Assembly: GCA_944326475.1 (NCBI GenBank)
Contig: CALVEC010000005.1
Location: 85,870 to 149,869, forward strand
Direction of reading: 5' to 3'
Length of the DNA stretch: 64,000 nucleotides
Source of the DNA: Candidatus Gastranaerophilales bacterium
GTDB lineage: Bacteria; Cyanobacteriota; Vampirovibrionia; Gastranaerophilales; Gastranaerophilaceae
Shown piece after piece: positions 53,467 to 63,455 of the stretch. Below the pieces are notes generated by a model that saw only the letters and a list, made by a program, of their open reading frames with translations, was not told the origin of the DNA and ran no database searches. How positions within the stretch are numbered: position 1 is the stretch's first letter; every line of letters starts with the position of its first letter. A program made the translations under genes and the position numbers.

Positions 53467-54396
53467 CTAAAACTTTTTTTTACGCTGCAGAGAATAGACG
53501 GATGTGTAAGCACTTTTGTATGAGGTGCCGATAAGGTTATACTCACCTGCATTTTTAAACGTAAAAAAGTCAGGATACAGCTCGCTAAAATACGTTTTGA
53601 AACGCCCGGGAACAATAATTCTGTTTTTTAGTCCAAGACTCAAAATTCTTTCCAAAGTTGCAAGTTTTTCGGGTGTTTCCTGTTCTGTATCATAAATTAC
53701 AGCACCGCAATAGAAACTTACTCCGGCACGATCTGTCGCATTTTTCCCTATTGCATCAATGGAATTATCTACAATTTGTTTAAATACTTCAGAAGCATGC
53801 GCAGGCGCCGTTGTTATAAAATATATATGCTTACAGTCAAGCCCTTTATCTCGGATATACGGAGATATTGTTTTTTCCAGAATTTCTCCGCTTATTTTAC
53901 GTGTTATTTCATCAACATTCAGCTTATCATCAAACTGGTGAAGATAGGATTCCTGTTCCGTCACTTCTATTTTTAGCTTTATCAAAATATAATTTGAATT
54001 TGACAACTCAGTGATAAAAGCTTGTTTGAGCTGGTTATTAATAGTCTGCTCAAGTAATTTTTTCTGTTTATTTTGATAATCAATGTACTGTTTGTGCATA
54101 GTTTCAACATAAGTAGAAAGACAATTCAAAGCATATGTCAGAACAATAAAGATAAATGACACTATAATCGGAATAAGCACTACAAGCTGGTGATACACCG
54201 GTGAATCTTTTATAAAAGACTCAACAATACTGTTAAAAAACATAAAAAACGCATTTACAAATGGCGGTATGACAATATGCATACTAATAATAAGCCAGTA
54301 AACGAGAAAAAGAACAGACATAAAAAGGGAAATGCAAACAAGCACATTTATGGTTTTTTTAAGCCTGAAAAAGTATTCATTTGATTTTTTTTTCAC
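53467..54396 (-). CDS. Membrane protein with degenerate nucleotidyl-cyclase-like domain
   Basis: A 309-residue protein starting with GTG at 54396, four bases after GGAG, inside a TAG-TGTG junction with panC; an upstream ATG would overlap panC more. Two transmembrane helices (about 17-38 and 69-92) are followed by a coiled coil (about 95-130) and a ~170-residue domain. Its second half (VSFYCGAVIYDTEQ...ILSLGLKNRIIVPGRFKTYF...GEYNLIG) resembles the end of class III adenylate/guanylate cyclase domains, but the metal-binding Asp motif of the first half is absent. Probably catalytically dead if the relation is real. Confidence 0.7.
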   Translation of the reverse strand: MKKKSNEYFFRLKKTINVLVCISLFMSVLFLVYWLIISMHIVIPPFVNAFFMFFNSIVESFIKDSPVYHQLVVLIPIIVSFIFIVLTYALNCLSTYVETMHKQYIDYQNKQKKLLEQTINNQLKQAFITELSNSNYILIKLKIEVTEQESYLHQFDDKLNVDEITRKISGEILEKTISPYIRDKGLDCKHIYFITTAPAHASEVFKQIVDNSIDAIGKNATDRAGVSFYCGAVIYDTEQETPEKLATLERILSLGLKNRIIVPGRFKTYFSELYPDFFTFKNAGEYNLIGTSYKSAYTSVYSLQRKKKF

Positions 54397-54397
54397 A

Positions 54398-55258
54398 CTA
54401 TTCTCCGATGAGTACGTTATCAATAAGTCTGACACTGTTTACTCTGGCAGCAATTGCCGCTATTGCGGGTTTGTTTATTGTATCAACCGGTTCAAAAGTT
54501 TCTCTGTCAACAAACTCTATGTACTCGGGTTCAACTTTTCTATCCATAACTGCGATTGCCGTATCAAACAGTTTCTTTGTGTCAATTATACCATTTTTTA
54601 CTGCGTTTTGTATAGCAAAAAGTGATTTACTTATAGAAACCGCTATTTCCTTGTCTTTTTCGGAAAGATATTTGTTCCTTGAACTCAACGCAAGTCCGCT
54701 TTCTTCACGAATTAACGGGCAGGGTACAATTTCAATAGGGAAATTTAAATCCGAAACCATTTTTTTTATTATGTATAACTGTTGTATATCTTTCATACCA
54801 AAAAACGCACAATCAGGCTGTACGATGTTAAAAAGTTTTGAGACAACAGTGCAAACTCCGTCAAAATGACCTGTTCTTGATTTTCCGCACATCATATCCA
54901 CAAGATGAAACGGCGGCGCAACCATTGTAATATCAGAAAATTTTTGCATACCGGGATACATCTCTGCAACAGACGGAGCAAATATTATCGCCGCGCCGTT
55001 TTTTTGCGCAAGCTCCCTGTCGCTTTCAAGTGTTCTCGGGTATTTATCATAATCCTCGTTCGGACCAAATTGAACAGGATTTACAAACACAGAAACTACT
55101 GTTATATCACATTTTTCAGATGATGTTTTTATCAATGAAGCGTGCCCTGAATGCAGACACCCCATAGTAGGAACAAGTCCGACAGTTTTTCCTTCTCTTT
55201 TAAAATTTTTAATTTTTTCTCTTAATTCTTCGATTTTATTTACAACAACAAGACTCAA
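54398..55258 (-). CDS. panC: Pantoate-beta-alanine ligase
   Basis: ATP-dependent condensation of pantoate and beta-alanine to pantothenate. The 286-residue form begins at TTG (55258), nine bases after GAGGAGG within panB, and gives the standard length; upstream ATGs would add a tail with no homology. Motifs: VGLVPTMGCLHSGHASLI (HIGH-like), VFVNPVQFGPNEDYDKYPRT, GHFDGVCTVVSKLFNI, FFGMKDIQQL and SSRNKYLS. It overlaps panB by 23 bp. panD is not in the window. Confidence 0.94.
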   Translation of the reverse strand: MSLVVVNKIEELREKIKNFKREGKTVGLVPTMGCLHSGHASLIKTSSEKCDITVVSVFVNPVQFGPNEDYDKYPRTLESDRELAQKNGAAIIFAPSVAEMYPGMQKFSDITMVAPPFHLVDMMCGKSRTGHFDGVCTVVSKLFNIVQPDCAFFGMKDIQQLYIIKKMVSDLNFPIEIVPCPLIREESGLALSSRNKYLSEKDKEIAVSISKSLFAIQNAVKNGIIDTKKLFDTAIAVMDRKVEPEYIEFVDRETFEPVDTINKPAIAAIAARVNSVRLIDNVLIGE

Positions 55259-56099
55259 GTTTGTTCGCCTCCTCATCTGACAAATGGAATATTTCATTTT
55301 CTTCAGGAAATACTCCGGTTGTAACGTCATTTATATAAGCCTTTGCAGCATTAAAAATTTCTGTTTTTAAATCAGCATATTTTCTGGCAAATTTAGGAGT
55401 CATCTCCGAATATTTTCCGAGAATATCGTCACAAACAAGCACCTGACCGTCAGTGTATCGTCCGGCACCTATGCCTATAGTCGGTATTAAAAGATTTTCT
55501 GTTATATACTTTGCTGCTTCTTCAGGCACCATCTCAAGAACAAGTGCACAAGCTCCTGCCTTTTCTAATTTTTTAGACTGTTCAAGAATCAGCTCTGCGG
55601 CCTCTTTCGACTTGCCCTGAATCCTGTAACCGCCCAAAACATGCAAATATTGAGGAGTAAAACCGAGATGAGCAACAACCGGGATGCCTGTGTCATGCAT
55701 TCTTGATACAACATTCACTATAAAATCATCTCCGCCTTCGAGTTTCACGGCAGAAGCTCCGGCTTTTATAAGTTCACCTGCATTTTTTAAGGCTTCTTCA
55801 ACAGAAACCTGATAGCTTAAAAATGGCATATCCGCAACAACAAAAGCATTTTTGGCACCTCTGCAAACCGCAGAAGTAAAAATTTTCATTTCTTCCATCG
55901 TTACACAGTGAGTGGATTCATATCCAAGAACAACCATTCCAAGAGAATCACCGACAAGTATTGTGTCAATTCCGGCTTCATCAAAATACTTTGCTGTTGA
56001 AAAGTCGTACGCCGTGAGCATAGTAATTTTCTGCCCGTCTTTTTTCCTTTTCATCAATGTATTTGTTGTTATTTTTTTCGTTTTAACTTCGGCTGACAT
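55236..56099 (-). CDS. panB: 3-methyl-2-oxobutanoate hydroxymethyltransferase
   Basis: First committed step of pantothenate synthesis, adding a one-carbon unit from methylene-tetrahydrofolate to ketoisovalerate. The 287 residues contain LTAYDFSTAKYFDEAGIDTILVGDSLGMVVLG, VADMPFLSYQVS, KLEGG, HLGFTPQ and GIGAGRYTDGQVLV. It precedes panC with a 23-bp overlap. A run of three Cys lies at its C-terminus (CCCK), which is caused by the shared sequence with the panC start. Confidence 0.95.
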   Translation of the reverse strand: MSAEVKTKKITTNTLMKRKKDGQKITMLTAYDFSTAKYFDEAGIDTILVGDSLGMVVLGYESTHCVTMEEMKIFTSAVCRGAKNAFVVADMPFLSYQVSVEEALKNAGELIKAGASAVKLEGGDDFIVNVVSRMHDTGIPVVAHLGFTPQYLHVLGGYRIQGKSKEAAELILEQSKKLEKAGACALVLEMVPEEAAKYITENLLIPTIGIGAGRYTDGQVLVCDDILGKYSEMTPKFARKYADLKTEIFNAAKAYINDVTTGVFPEENEIFHLSDEEANKLESCCCK

Positions 56100-56113
56100 T
56101 GCAATGTCTCCCC

Positions 56114-57421
56114 CTATTTTTTCTGTGATTTCTTATACCAGTAATAAATTGCTCTGGCAAGGCGTCGGGGTGAATGTCTGACGTATTTCTGGGCATTTTC
56201 CTCGTACAGTCTTGTCTTAACCGTATTTATACCAAGTTTTTTAATGGCATCAATATCATTTACAACAGGATAAGAGTTTGACTTTTTATAATCCGGTGAA
56301 ATATCATCCGGCAGAGAATCGTTAACTATTACCGTATCTATAATATTCGGATAAACAGCATGTTCAAGAATTGCTTTTACGTGGTCTGAAGCACTGAATC
56401 CCGTAGTTTCTCCGGGTTGTGTCATTATATTACATATATAAACTTTTTTTGCTTTTGAATTAGATATTGCATGTGAAATTTCTTTAATTAAAAGGTTAGG
56501 AATTACACTTGTAAAAAGACTACCGGGTCCAAGAATAATAATATCCGCATGATTTATTGCATCAATAACTTCAGGAAGCGCCTTGCACTCTTTCGGGTCA
56601 GTAAACAATCGAACGATTTTCTTTCCGGTTTCGGGAATTATAGATTCGCCCTTAACAATCGAACCGTCTTCCATCTCTGCGACAAGTCTCATATCGTCAA
56701 GTGTTGAAGGTAAAACACGGCCTCTTATAGAAAGAACTTTTGACGATTCTCTGACCGCTCTGACCATATCTCCTGTGATTGCACAAAGCGCAGTCAAAAA
56801 CAGATTTCCAAAGCTGTGCCCTTCAAGCCCCTCTCCTGTTTTAAAACGATATTGAAAGAGTTTTGTCACGAGGTCTTCATCATCAGCCAAAGCAGCAATA
56901 CAGTTTCTGATATCACCGGGCGGCAGAACTCCCATTTCTTCTCTCAATCTGCCGGAACTTCCTCCGTCATCACCAACTGTAACAACAGCCGTTATATTAT
57001 TTGTAATCTTTTTTATACCTTTAAGCATTGTTGAAAGCCCGGTACCGCCGCCGATTGCAACAATTTTAGGGCCATAGTTGAGCTTTCTTCTGCGATAAAG
57101 CACCTCCAGAATAGCATGCCTGTCCCGTTCCTGACTAAGGTCAAGAATGGAATAATTTGTATTTTTCCAGCCTTTTAAAAAGCAATAAGCACCGAGCACA
57201 ATCAACACAATTGCAATAAGTTCGTGGTGAATTGTGACAGCAATATATTTTATTATTCCTACGACAAAATACAAAGGTCTCAAATTAAACAGGATTGCGA
57301 CCCCTAAAAGGCTGAAAAACGTGCCAAGAATAATAAGCACAAACCATCTTTTTATCTGCAAACCCGGCAGAAGCCAACCGGCATCTTTAGGCATTCTTAA
57401 TTTATTCCACGGATTTTTCAC
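56114..57421 (-). CDS. YvcK/GlmR-type CofD-like protein with membrane anchor
   Basis: A 435-residue member of the YvcK (gluconeogenesis factor) family, which binds UDP-sugars and links central metabolism to cell-wall synthesis. Two transmembrane helices at about 28-50 and 60-83 precede the CofD-like core: VAIGGGTGLSTMLKG, TVGDDGGSSGRLREE, LPPGDIRNCIAALA, GHSFGNLFL and PGSLFTSVIPNLL. Membrane-anchored versions are known in other groups. It is 14 bp upstream of panB and 20 bp downstream of the PxpA gene on the same strand. Confidence 0.88.
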   Translation of the reverse strand: MKNPWNKLRMPKDAGWLLPGLQIKRWFVLIILGTFFSLLGVAILFNLRPLYFVVGIIKYIAVTIHHELIAIVLIVLGAYCFLKGWKNTNYSILDLSQERDRHAILEVLYRRRKLNYGPKIVAIGGGTGLSTMLKGIKKITNNITAVVTVGDDGGSSGRLREEMGVLPPGDIRNCIAALADDEDLVTKLFQYRFKTGEGLEGHSFGNLFLTALCAITGDMVRAVRESSKVLSIRGRVLPSTLDDMRLVAEMEDGSIVKGESIIPETGKKIVRLFTDPKECKALPEVIDAINHADIIILGPGSLFTSVIPNLLIKEISHAISNSKAKKVYICNIMTQPGETTGFSASDHVKAILEHAVYPNIIDTVIVNDSLPDDISPDYKKSNSYPVVNDIDAIKKLGINTVKTRLYEENAQKYVRHSPRRLARAIYYWYKKSQKK

Positions 57422-57441
57422 GCAATCCCCCTATCCTTACT

Positions 57442-58233
57442 CTATACCCAACCGGAAGCCTCAACATTATTGTAATTCACAGGCTTCGGTGTGATAATTT
57501 TTGACGCTTCCTGCGCCAATTCGATTGAATTTATTGCACTGTTGTTAAAATGAATAGTATCAAATTCTACAGTCGTAAGCCCTTCATTCATATTATCTAT
57601 TTCTGATGAAGCGAGCAATTTTTTCAATCTGTTTATAGAACGTTCTGTGTCGACAAATGCAGGTTGTTCATAGTCAATCTCGCCTGAGAATTTGTAAATT
57701 TTATCAAGCTGAATTTCCCTTGCAACACAGATGTTTGTGTCATCTGCAACTCTTTCAAGAACCGCGCCTGCTGCACCGTAATAGATAAGCCACTTGCTGA
57801 ATTTTTGGATAGCTCTTGCGACAGCAAGCGAAAATGTTATATTTTCGGCAGCCTGTCTGTACATTGCGCCATGCGGACGTACATGCTCAATTTCAAGTCC
57901 GTACGCTTTTGCAAAAGAAGCAAGTGCACCCAGTTGGTACAAAACAACTGCCTCTATTTCTTCGGCATCCATATCCATCGTTCGGTAGCCAAAACCTTGT
58001 ATATCGGGAAAACCGATATGTGCGCCTATAACTTTGTTTTTAAATTTACAGTATTCAATAACTTTTTTGATTGTAACAGGATCACCTGAATGAAAACCGC
58101 AAGATATATTTACGGAACTCATGTAATCTATTAAATCCAAATCTGTTTCATTTCTGTATACACCAAATGACTGCGCCAAGTCACAGTTAAAATCTATATT
58201 GTTTTTCGGAGTAACTGTATTTTCTTCAGACAT
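57442..58233 (-). CDS. LamB/YcsF family protein (5-oxoprolinase subunit A-like)
   Basis: A 263-residue PxpA/YcsF family protein. Seen: IDFNCDLAQSFG (family DLNCDLGE.FG), NISCGFHSGDP, KVIGAHIGFPD and EHVRPHGAMYRQA with the conserved His and Asp positions. Characterised members act with PxpB and PxpC in ATP-dependent cleavage of 5-oxoproline; no pxpB/C genes are next to it, so the partner is elsewhere or the role differs. The first motif has Ala-Gln in place of Gly-Glu. Confidence 0.82.
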   Translation of the reverse strand: MSEENTVTPKNNIDFNCDLAQSFGVYRNETDLDLIDYMSSVNISCGFHSGDPVTIKKVIEYCKFKNKVIGAHIGFPDIQGFGYRTMDMDAEEIEAVVLYQLGALASFAKAYGLEIEHVRPHGAMYRQAAENITFSLAVARAIQKFSKWLIYYGAAGAVLERVADDTNICVAREIQLDKIYKFSGEIDYEQPAFVDTERSINRLKKLLASSEIDNMNEGLTTVEFDTIHFNNSAINSIELAQEASKIITPKPVNYNNVEASGWV

Positions 58234-58393
58234 AAAACCCCACCGCTAATCTACAATAACAATTATACCCAAACAAAAATTTGAGTCTACAAGTTTTCTT
58301 AAAATTTTTCTTACCGGTAAATCAACAGAGATTTTTCCGCATTACACAGCAAAATTCGTGTATTTTTACTATTCAAACTAATATAAATATTGT

Positions 58394-58399
58394 TATAAT
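58394..58399 (+). promoter_or_regulatory. -10 element very close to the AsmA-like start
   Basis: TATAAT ends 6 bases before the ATG at 58406, so transcription would begin at or beside the start codon (candidate leaderless mRNA). No Shine-Dalgarno site lies upstream of the ATG. Confidence 0.5.
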
Positions 58400-58405
58400 C
58401 AAAAT

Positions 58406-61400
58406 ATGAGACCGGTCGTAAAAAAATTATCAATATTTTTCACGACAGCAATACTGCTGCTAATCGGTCTGTACCTTTCGTTGATGCTAATTTTCCCTTT
58501 TGTACTGAACAGGCATGATTACTCCGCTTTTCTTGAACAAAAAGTAAAAGACCAAACAGGGCTTGAGCTTATTTTTGATGATTACAAAATCAAACTGTCT
58601 CCTTCTTTTTCACTTAGCTTGAAAGCCGGACATATTGCTCTTTTTTACCCAAACAAACAACAAATTCTCGATATAAAAAATGTAAAAATTGATATTTCAA
58701 CATTAAGACTTTTAAAAAAAGAAATCAAAATAAAAAAAATTGATGCTGAAAATTTCCAATTTTCATCAAAACTTAAAACTGACGGAAAACTCTCTTTACA
58801 AGACTATCTTGAACAAAACGGAAAGTCAGACTCCGCTTTTTATTATTCAAAAGATTTACCGGTAATAACTATAGATGACGCACTTATTAAGATAAAAGAC
58901 GAAAAATCAGGACATCACTATAAATTAACCGGACGAAATTTCAGATTTTTACCGGATTTTACCGGAAAAAACTTCTTAATATCATCCCGGGGAGATATTT
59001 ATATAAAGGGCAAAAAAAGCATTGACTACAAGCTCAAACTTGTGCTGCCCGGGGACTTAATTAACAATACAGAAAAAAAGCCGATTAACCTCTCAGAGCT
59101 TTCAAAATACACACTTAAAGCGGCAATCGATGCGGACCTTCGGGTGTTTTCAAAACACGGAAAATACTGTTATACCGAGGGGAAAATTGATATGACAGAT
59201 TTTTCGCTGCTGATAAACGGCGCATACACTCCCAAAAGTACAGCTTCAGTAACCCTCGAAAAATCACAAGCCCTCCTGTCTGCTAAATTATTCACCGCAA
59301 AAAATGAAAACGCAGATATAAATGCAAAAATTAAACTGACAAAACCGATGAGTATTGCTATACGGTGCAAAACCAGTAACATTAACATCGCAAATCTAAA
59401 AACTATACTGGTTCCGGTTTTGGATTTGTTGAAAATAAAAAACAATCTCGGCGAATTTAATGCAAACGGTTTTATAAAAGCAGATTTCAACCTGAAAACA
59501 GATTTAAAAAAAGTCAAATCATCGGGCAATCTTCGTATAAACAATGCAGAATTAAAGCACAAAAAAATTCCGCTTGAGATAAATAGAATTAACGCAAATA
59601 TTGATTTCTCGGAAAATCGCATAAAAATATTAAATTCAGGTCTTTTCATTAACAAACAGCCGGTTAATATTACAGGTTCCGTAGATACGGATGCTACAGG
59701 CGATATAAAATTGTCCGCAAAAAATCTGGAGCTTAATCATATTTTGAACGCATTTCCAAACTTAAAACCGGATGAAAAACTGACATTCACTTCTGGAAAG
59801 TTGTCTTTTAGCGCATTTTTAAAAGGGAAACTGACAAAAATTGCACCTGTCTTAGCTGCAGAAATATCTGATATTTCTGCACAACTGAAAGATGTTACAT
59901 TTGCAGCAAAAAATATTACAATTAATGCAGATGTACAAAACAACGTATACAACGGCAATGCCCAATTAAAAAAAATGTCGGTCAGAAAGCAAGATGCACC
60001 GGTAAGTTTAACATCCGAGCTTGTAAACTTCAAATTTGATGAAAAGACTTTGGAAATAATTGATTCTGAAATATTTGCCGGCAAAACTCCTATTCGTGCA
60101 GCAGGTATTATAAAAAATTATCGAAAAACTCCCGTGCTCGACATTAATGCGGCAGGAACCATAGATACAGAACTTATTAAATCATTCTTAAACACAAAAG
60201 ATATTGAAGCAAAAGGCGCACTGCCCACAGTTTTAAATATAAAAACAAAAGATGAAATAACAATAATAAAACTTCACTCGCTTGCGAACAATAACAATTA
60301 CATAAAGCATAAATCTCTCTATCCTGCAGACACAACAACCTCCTTAACAAAGCTGGCTGCAGAAATTAATGGTGATTTACTCAATATAAAAGAACTTACA
60401 CTATACAACGCAGCCAATGTTCAAAAAGCTTCTCTTGAAACAAATACTGCAGCTTTAAGAAAAATAGCAACGATTTCAGGCTCAATACAAAAAGAACAGT
60501 TTCAAAATCTTAAAATTCATATACCTCAAAGAATTACATTGAATATTCCCTGCGGTGCATTTAAAACTGACGGCTCAATTACAGTGAACGGTTCATTTGA
60601 GGTTCCTGATATAAGCGGAATTTTAAATATTTACGATTTTCACATGCCGGATTTTGGAGTTTCACTATCTCAAGCTGCTGCAAATTTTTCCAAAAATGAC
60701 TTTAATACTTCCATTAACGGACTAAAAATCAGAAATATGACAATAAATACCGATATTTCCGCCGGCAAAAACTTTTTAAAAACCAAAAAGATATCGAATG
60801 TGAAAATATATTCAAACCTTATAGATATGGATGAATTATTGAAAATGAAAGATATTTTGCCGCAGACCACGTATGCTCCGGGTCCGGAATGCCCGTTTGA
60901 CATACAAACAGGAGAAATCGCTCTGCAAACATTCAAGATGGGAAAAATTTTTATAACATCAGTCGATTCTGCTTTTTCTGTAGAAAACAATGTATTACAT
61001 CTCCACGACCTGAGCGCAGATGCATACGGCGGAAAAATAGCAGCAAAAATAGATTACAATTTGCCTTATGCAACACTGCATGCAATTGTACAAGGCAGAA
61101 ATCTCAATGCCTTGACAGCCGGCAGGAGTCTGTTCCCTGTTGACCCAAAAACAGAAGGTATTATGAGCTTTGACGCAGATGTAAAAACTTTCGGTTACAC
61201 TCAGGAACAGCAAAAAAAGAATTTAACCGGTTCAACAGATTTGCTTGTTAAAAATGCTAAACTCGGACCACTCGGGCGATTTGAGCACTTTCTATATGCC
61301 CAAAATCTTATTTCACAAAAGTTTATATATGTTAGTCTAAACAGTGCAAAACAAGCAATTACACCCAAAGACACAGGCAGAGTGAATTACCTTAAAGCCT

Positions 61401-61984
61401 CTGTTAAATTCAAAAACGGATATATGCATATCAATCCTGCACTTACCTCGGGTCCGCAAATGAGTATGTACATAAAAGGCAGTGTAAATATTATGAACAA
61501 CCTTGCTGATCTTATAATTCTAGGCAAGATTTCACCGGAAGTTTCTTCATCTCTGGGACTTTTCGGACAGAAAACCATAAAAGATTTTCTTAATCAGTAC
61601 ACAAACAGCAATATTTCAGATAAAAAAACCTATAATAAGAACCTTCCTGACGCAGATATCTCAAAAATTCCGCCTTTAACACCTTCTCTGGACAGAGAGA
61701 CAAGATGTTTCCGCGTTATCATTGACGGTGACACAGACAGTGTGAAGGCTGTAAAATCTTTTACCTGGGTAAATCCGGTATCTGCTGTACCGCCGGCACC
61801 GTCTAAAAATATAATTTCAGCCCCTAAATCCGTTACAAAAGAACAAGTACCGGCAAAGTCAAAAGATACTGCAATTCAAGAAAAGCAACAGCCCGCTAAA
61901 CAAACAATACCTGAAAAACAAGAAACACCGCTGAATTTTCTGGACAGCATTCCCGATGAATTTTCAGAAACAAAAGTAAGATAA
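58406..61984 (+). CDS. AsmA-like envelope protein, 1192 aa
   Basis: A very large protein with one N-terminal transmembrane helix (about 11-34) and an extended periplasmic region of repeated short beta strands, the hallmark of the AsmA/TamB/YhdP group that forms lipid-transfer bridges between inner and outer membrane. Early AsmA-type sequence is seen in VKDQTGLELIFDDYKIKLSPSFSLSLKAGHI; the C-terminal part holds SGPQMSMYIKGSVNIMNNLADLIILGKISPEVSSSLGLFG, as in AsmA C-domains. The last ~90 residues are Pro/Lys/Gln-rich. The start is set by the membrane helix. Function by family only. Confidence 0.85.
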   Translation: MRPVVKKLSIFFTTAILLLIGLYLSLMLIFPFVLNRHDYSAFLEQKVKDQTGLELIFDDYKIKLSPSFSLSLKAGHIALFYPNKQQILDIKNVKIDISTLRLLKKEIKIKKIDAENFQFSSKLKTDGKLSLQDYLEQNGKSDSAFYYSKDLPVITIDDALIKIKDEKSGHHYKLTGRNFRFLPDFTGKNFLISSRGDIYIKGKKSIDYKLKLVLPGDLINNTEKKPINLSELSKYTLKAAIDADLRVFSKHGKYCYTEGKIDMTDFSLLINGAYTPKSTASVTLEKSQALLSAKLFTAKNENADINAKIKLTKPMSIAIRCKTSNINIANLKTILVPVLDLLKIKNNLGEFNANGFIKADFNLKTDLKKVKSSGNLRINNAELKHKKIPLEINRINANIDFSENRIKILNSGLFINKQPVNITGSVDTDATGDIKLSAKNLELNHILNAFPNLKPDEKLTFTSGKLSFSAFLKGKLTKIAPVLAAEISDISAQLKDVTFAAKNITINADVQNNVYNGNAQLKKMSVRKQDAPVSLTSELVNFKFDEKTLEIIDSEIFAGKTPIRAAGIIKNYRKTPVLDINAAGTIDTELIKSFLNTKDIEAKGALPTVLNIKTKDEITIIKLHSLANNNNYIKHKSLYPADTTTSLTKLAAEINGDLLNIKELTLYNAANVQKASLETNTAALRKIATISGSIQKEQFQNLKIHIPQRITLNIPCGAFKTDGSITVNGSFEVPDISGILNIYDFHMPDFGVSLSQAAANFSKNDFNTSINGLKIRNMTINTDISAGKNFLKTKKISNVKIYSNLIDMDELLKMKDILPQTTYAPGPECPFDIQTGEIALQTFKMGKIFITSVDSAFSVENNVLHLHDLSADAYGGKIAAKIDYNLPYATLHAIVQGRNLNALTAGRSLFPVDPKTEGIMSFDADVKTFGYTQEQQKKNLTGSTDLLVKNAKLGPLGRFEHFLYAQNLISQKFIYVSLNSAKQAITPKDTGRVNYLKASVKFKNGYMHINPALTSGPQMSMYIKGSVNIMNNLADLIILGKISPEVSSSLGLFGQKTIKDFLNQYTNSNISDKKTYNKNLPDADISKIPPLTPSLDRETRCFRVIIDGDTDSVKAVKSFTWVNPVSAVPPAPSKNIISAPKSVTKEQVPAKSKDTAIQEKQQPAKQTIPEKQETPLNFLDSIPDEFSETKVR

Positions 61985-61993
61985 AACAAGCAC

Positions 61994-63355
61994 TTACATT
62001 TCACCTATAATTTTTAGCAAATTTTTATACTTTTCTTTCTTATTTAGTAGTTCTGCTTTTGCTTTACCACCAACAAGATTTGCAAAAATTCTGTATGCAT
62101 AATATTTGAATCTGAAAAAGTTTCTTCTTTTATAAAGTTGAATAAAACGCTTAAAATTCTGTTCAAACAGTGCGTCTGTATTCACTTGTACCGCTTGTTT
62201 TTGCACAATATTGTTATTCTTTGTACTTACAAGTTTTTGAATAAAGTCATAGTCTGACATATTTTTAATCTTTTCAGATGTCATAACTTTTCTCAAATAG
62301 TTAAACGCGCTTTCTTTATAAGCATTCAATTTTTCATCAAAAGCATCATAGTCAAATTTTTCAGCGATTTTTTCATTAATTTCATCTGCTGAATGAATGA
62401 CTCTGCTTCCTATTCCAAAATTATCTATCATTGTATCAAATCTTGCATTACCGCGCCCTTCGTTCATAAAAAATACGAATTGCTTACGGAAAATAAGCGC
62501 CATACAAAGACCGTGGAATGAATCGGTAACAACAAATTCTGCATTTTTATAGTGATTAAGCCAGTCTTCTAGAAAATAGACTAATTGCTTTTTAGCAAAT
62601 AAACCAAGAGGATTTTTAATATACGTGTGCTCCATATTAAGGACATTTGCAAACTCTTGGGCTATCTTGAGTTTTTCATCGTTATAATCAAGCAAATATG
62701 TCAATACATACTTGTTTTTCGGCAGCGGAACCGTTGCATTATCGATAAGTTTGTCATAATGCTTTTCATCCATCAAAAATACCGGGTCTATTGCATATTC
62801 TGCATTTTCAATTCCAAAATCTCTTTTCAATATATCCAGCCCGCTATTTTCCCGCACAGAAAGGTAATCGAATTTTTTCAGAAAATATCCCATATATGCT
62901 CTGAGTTCTTCGTCTCCCTCAAAATAATCAAGTCCGAAGGATATTGCATAACCCGCTTTTATTTTAGAGTCGTTAACCCATTCTAAAGTAGGATAACCGC
63001 CGATTTTTGTATAAAGCCAGGGTCTGAAAAGCTGGTCAGAAGCAACCAAAAATTTATTTGTATATTTATTAAACTGAACCATATCTGATTTTTTACAAAA
63101 CTTGGAACAGTCAGATGGTATGTAAGGATTAACTTTGAATAAATGAGGAAATAGCGGAGGATAAATACCATCCTTTGGGACATTTATCATCAATACAGAA
63201 TATCCCATATTCTTTAATACCTCATACAAACAGTAATTAGTTATATGGGTGCCATAATTTCCACCTGAATAATAACCAACAAGACCAACATCAAAAGTAC
63301 TTTCAGTGTTTTGGGTTTGTTGCTTGTTTACAGACTGTTCAATTGTTTTAGCCAT
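61994..63355 (-). CDS. Polysaccharide pyruvyl transferase family protein
   Basis: A 453-residue protein of the PS_pyruv_trans (CsaB/WcaK-like) family, which puts ketal pyruvate on surface polysaccharides. Seen: VGLVGYYSGGNYGTHITNYCLYEVLKNMGYSVLMI near residue 24, SDQLFRPW, SVRENSGLDILKRDFG, VTDSFHGLCMALIFRKQFV (catalytic-like His region, about 287-305). The C-terminal ~70 residues are basic and aromatic. No other polysaccharide gene is next to it. It is convergent with the AsmA-like gene (9 bp gap) and 27 bp downstream of tRNA-Ala on the same strand. Confidence 0.85.
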   Translation of the reverse strand: MAKTIEQSVNKQQTQNTESTFDVGLVGYYSGGNYGTHITNYCLYEVLKNMGYSVLMINVPKDGIYPPLFPHLFKVNPYIPSDCSKFCKKSDMVQFNKYTNKFLVASDQLFRPWLYTKIGGYPTLEWVNDSKIKAGYAISFGLDYFEGDEELRAYMGYFLKKFDYLSVRENSGLDILKRDFGIENAEYAIDPVFLMDEKHYDKLIDNATVPLPKNKYVLTYLLDYNDEKLKIAQEFANVLNMEHTYIKNPLGLFAKKQLVYFLEDWLNHYKNAEFVVTDSFHGLCMALIFRKQFVFFMNEGRGNARFDTMIDNFGIGSRVIHSADEINEKIAEKFDYDAFDEKLNAYKESAFNYLRKVMTSEKIKNMSDYDFIQKLVSTKNNNIVQKQAVQVNTDALFEQNFKRFIQLYKRRNFFRFKYYAYRIFANLVGGKAKAELLNKKEKYKNLLKIIGEM

Positions 63356-63382
63356 ATACCATCCTTATTGACTTTAATAAAC

Positions 63383-63455
63383 TGGAGCGTACGAGACTCG
63401 AACTCGTGACCCCGACACTGCCAGTGTCGTGCGCTACCAGCTGCGCTAACGCCCC
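63383..63455 (-). tRNA. tRNA-Ala (anticodon GGC)
   Basis: A 73-base cloverleaf on the minus strand: acceptor GGGGCGT with ACGCTCC containing the G3-U70 pair that specifies alanine, D-arm GCGC...GCGC, anticodon stem CGACA/TGTCG with loop CTGGCAG (anticodon GGC), T-arm ACGAG-TTCGAGT-CTCGT and discriminator A. CCA is not encoded. The first 11 bases of the tRNA are repeated twice in the upstream array. Confidence 0.96.
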
